Shown here piece by piece: positions 5,466-7,625 of a stretch of 7,625 bases of DNA. The notes beneath the pieces are model-generated. The model did no database searches. It saw only the letters and a program-made list of their open reading frames with translations, and was not told where the DNA came from. This DNA comes from Vitreoscilla sp. (GTDB lineage: Bacteria; Pseudomonadota; Gammaproteobacteria; Burkholderiales; Burkholderiaceae). The translations under genes were made by a program, and so were the position numbers. The DNA lies in the NCBI GenBank assembly GCA_014378125.1, contig JACMOG010000288.1, positions 1-7,625 of the forward strand. Reading direction: 5' to 3'. Each line of letters opens with the position of its first letter. Positions within the stretch are counted from its first letter, which is position 1.

Positions 5466-7625
5466 ATGCGCTCCCGACACCTCGCCGCCTTCTCCCTCGT
5501 GACGCTCGCCGCCTGCCTGGGCCTGGCCGGCTGCGGCAAGAAGACCGGCACCGCCGCCCCGCAGGCGGCCGCGCCGGCGGCCAGCGCGGTGGTCGGCGAG
5601 TTGAAGGAGGTGCTGGCCGCGCACCGCCAGATCATCGTGCTGTTCGCCGACGAGAAGAAGCAGACCGAGGCGCAGCGCACCGCGGCCGACGACGTGGGCC
5701 AGGCGATCTTCCACGCCAACCGCGAACACGTCGACAAGGCCGAGGCCCAGTTCGCCGCCGTCGCCGGCTCGGGCGACGACCCGACGCCCGCGCTCGCCCC
5801 GGTGCTGGACTACGTGGAGAGCGATCCGTCGCTGTTCGATGCCGACCGCCTGGCGTTCCGCGACCTGCTCGCCAGCCTGCAGGCCGACGTGGCCCGCAAC
5901 CAGACGCTCGGCGCGATCCGCCTGCACAAGCGCATCGGCGACGACATCGACGCGCTCGACGAGATCGAGAAGAACTACGACGCGGAGATCCGCGCGATCT
6001 TCTCCCGCTTCGAGCAGCGCGCCATCGTGCAGAAGCGCGAGCGCTGGGACGACTACGTCAAGCACCTGGGCACGCTGTACACGCGCGACCAGATCCTGAA
6101 GGCCCACGGCGTCGTGCTGCCGCCCGCGGCCGCCCCCGCGTCGCCGTCGGCGCCCGCGTCGAAGCCGCTCGCGGCCGGCAAGCCCGAGACGGGCCCCGAG
6201 ATCTTCGGCACCGGCCTGCCGCCCAAGGTGGTGGCGCTCACGTTCGACGACGGCCCGCACCCGATCTACACCGCCGAGATCACGGCCATCCTCAAGCAGT
6301 ACGGCGCGCCGGGCACGTTCTTCGAGGTGGGCAACAACCTCGGCAAGGTCGACGCCGACGGCACCACGCACCTGGGCAGGAACGCCGAGATCAGCCGCCA
6401 GCTGCTGGCCGAGGGCTACGTGGTGGGCAACCACAGCATGACCCACGCGCAGCTGTCGAAGAAGACCGGCGACGCGCTGAAGACCGAGATCCTCGACAAC
6501 GACAAGCTGCTCAAGGCCATCGACCCCGACCGCCCGCCGCTGTTCCGCTTTCCGTACGGAGCGCGCAACGCCGAAGGCAAGGAGATCCTGGCCAAGGAGC
6601 ACCTCACCTCGGTGCTTTGGAACGTCGACTCGATGGACTGGGCCGACCCGATCCCCAACTCCATCGCCGACCGCGTGATGCGCGAGATCGACAAAAACGG
6701 CCGCGGCATCGTGCTGTTCCACGACATCCACGAGCGCACCGTCAAGGCGCTGCCGCTGGTGATGAGCCGACTGGTGGCCGAGGGCTACCAGTTCGCCGGC
6801 TGGGACGGCAAGGTGTTCGCCGTGATGAAGCCGGGCGAGACGCGCGGCTTCGTCGACGTGCCGCAGGACGCATCGGGCGCCGCGCCCGCCGCGTCGGCCG
6901 CGGCGTCGATGGCCGCCGTGTCCGACACCACCACGGAGGGCGACTCCTGGGCCGTGGTGATCGGCATCGACGACTACGCGCACTGGCCCAAGCTGGGCCA
7001 CGCGGTGCGCGACGCCGAGTCGGTGAAGACGTTGCTGGTCACGAAGCTGGGCTTCAAGGCGGATCACGTGATCTCGCTGCAGAACCAGTCGGCCACGCGC
7101 GCCAACGTGATGGCGGCGTTCAACGAGCAGCTGCCCAAGTCGGGCCTGAAGAAGACCGACAACCTGTTCGTGTTCTTCGCCGGGCATGGCGGCACGCGCC
7201 ACCTCAGCTCGGGCCGCGACCTGGGCTACATCATCCCGGTGGACGCCGGCACCGACGACCTGGCCGGCGACGCGATCCCGATGACGGAGCTGCAGAACAT
7301 CTCCGAGGCGCTGGTGGCGCGCCACGTGATCTTCGTGATGGACGCCTGCTACAGCGGCCTGGGCCTGGTCGGCGGCGGCGGCGCCAGCACGCGCAACGGC
7401 AACTTCCTGCGCGACAACGCCCACCGCGTGGGCCGCCAGATGCTCACGGCCGGCGGCGCCGACCAGATGGTGGCCGACGGCGGCCCCGGCGGCCACTCCA
7501 TCTTCACGTGGACGCTGTTGCAGGGGCTGCCCGGCAAGGCCGCCCTCAACGGCGACAACATCACCACCGGCACCGAGCCCGCGGCCTACATCGCGCCGGC
7601 GGTGGCGTCGGTGTCCGCGCAGACG
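5466..7625 (+). CDS. Lipoprotein with NodB polysaccharide deacetylase and caspase-like (peptidase C14) domains, 3' truncated
   Basis: The first 720 codons are visible; the frame is open at the right edge. Residues 1-22 are a lipoprotein signal ending in LAGC, with Cys23 as the lipidated residue and Gly at +2, which favours the outer membrane. Residues about 42-215 are a charged helical region I do not recognise. A Pro/Ala linker (219-248) leads to a NodB carbohydrate esterase 4 domain with every motif: TFDDGP (Asp261, Asp262), HSMTH (His323, His327), RFPYG (Arg361), DSMDW (Asp391) and LFHD (His419). It should remove N- or O-acetyl groups from a polysaccharide or peptidoglycan in a metal-dependent way. 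A second Ala-rich linker (469-491) joins a caspase-like domain: WAVVIGIDDY (495-504), catalytic His574 in FAGHGG and Cys628 in DACYSG, then a p10-like region with GGHSIFTWTLLQGL. Asp516 and Asp626 match acidic S1-pocket positions of metacaspases, implying Arg/Lys preference. No good Shine-Dalgarno is seen; the ATG is chosen from the signal peptide. Confidence 0.93.
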   Translation, partial: MRSRHLAAFSLVTLAACLGLAGCGKKTGTAAPQAAAPAASAVVGELKEVLAAHRQIIVLFADEKKQTEAQRTAADDVGQAIFHANREHVDKAEAQFAAVAGSGDDPTPALAPVLDYVESDPSLFDADRLAFRDLLASLQADVARNQTLGAIRLHKRIGDDIDALDEIEKNYDAEIRAIFSRFEQRAIVQKRERWDDYVKHLGTLYTRDQILKAHGVVLPPAAAPASPSAPASKPLAAGKPETGPEIFGTGLPPKVVALTFDDGPHPIYTAEITAILKQYGAPGTFFEVGNNLGKVDADGTTHLGRNAEISRQLLAEGYVVGNHSMTHAQLSKKTGDALKTEILDNDKLLKAIDPDRPPLFRFPYGARNAEGKEILAKEHLTSVLWNVDSMDWADPIPNSIADRVMREIDKNGRGIVLFHDIHERTVKALPLVMSRLVAEGYQFAGWDGKVFAVMKPGETRGFVDVPQDASGAAPAASAAASMAAVSDTTTEGDSWAVVIGIDDYAHWPKLGHAVRDAESVKTLLVTKLGFKADHVISLQNQSATRANVMAAFNEQLPKSGLKKTDNLFVFFAGHGGTRHLSSGRDLGYIIPVDAGTDDLAGDAIPMTELQNISEALVARHVIFVMDACYSGLGLVGGGGASTRNGNFLRDNAHRVGRQMLTAGGADQMVADGGPGGHSIFTWTLLQGLPGKAALNGDNITTGTEPAAYIAPAVASVSAQT

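Noticed and set aside
4273..5502. 409-codon plus-strand frame opposite the reductase
   Set aside because: His/Arg/Gln-rich shadow of a well-supported SDR gene; no recognisable domain.
6117..6210. Pro/Ala/Ser-rich codon stretch as a DNA repeat
   Set aside because: It is a flexible interdomain linker of the lipoprotein; no exact repeat unit is present.
5460..7496. 678-codon minus-strand frame opposite the deacetylase-caspase gene
   Set aside because: Low-complexity Val/Ala/Gly/Arg/His composition is typical of an antisense shadow in GC-rich DNA; the plus strand encodes clear catalytic motifs throughout.

Overview
The window is GC-rich (about 70 percent by eye), with strong G/C preference at third codon positions. 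Gene content and protein style point to a betaproteobacterium of the order Burkholderiales, perhaps near Rhizobacter, Methylibium, Leptothrix or Piscinibacter. This placement is an inference from composition and protein resemblance, not from a marker gene. Six protein-coding genes account for nearly the whole window, and no RNA gene, insertion sequence, prophage or CRISPR array is visible.

Layout: (1) 1-229 is a leader with no convincing gene. (2) 230-1519 (+) encodes a lipase-like alpha/beta hydrolase with a helical N-terminal region. (3) 1508-2293 (-) encodes a hybrid peroxiredoxin-glutaredoxin; its stop overlaps the hydrolase 3' end tail to tail by 12 bp. (4) 2456-3694 (+, possibly from 2420) encodes a DHA1-type major facilitator exporter, divergent from the peroxiredoxin, with a 15-bp palindrome in the shared intergenic region. 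(5) A 37-nt near-perfect hairpin at 3705-3741 separates the exporter from a two-gene minus-strand operon. That operon runs from an extended-SDR NAD(P)-dependent reductase (5304 to 4252, GTG start) into a small two-helix membrane protein (4255 to 3746) through a 4-bp ATGA overlap. (6) From 5466 to the right edge (+, divergent from the operon) lies an incomplete ORF. It encodes a predicted lipoprotein that joins an unrecognised helical module, a NodB polysaccharide deacetylase domain with all five motifs, and a caspase-like (peptidase C14, metacaspase/orthocaspase-type) domain with an intact His/Cys dyad.

The most interesting item is the deacetylase-caspase lipoprotein: two apparently active enzymes on one polypeptide, predicted to be tethered in the cell envelope. 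Second is the small membrane protein, whose C-terminal half resembles the BRO-N/antirepressor fold signature, which is unexpected on a membrane anchor. The other genes look like ordinary chromosomal housekeeping or stress functions (peroxide reduction, efflux, carbonyl reduction, ester hydrolysis). Nothing ties all six into a single pathway.
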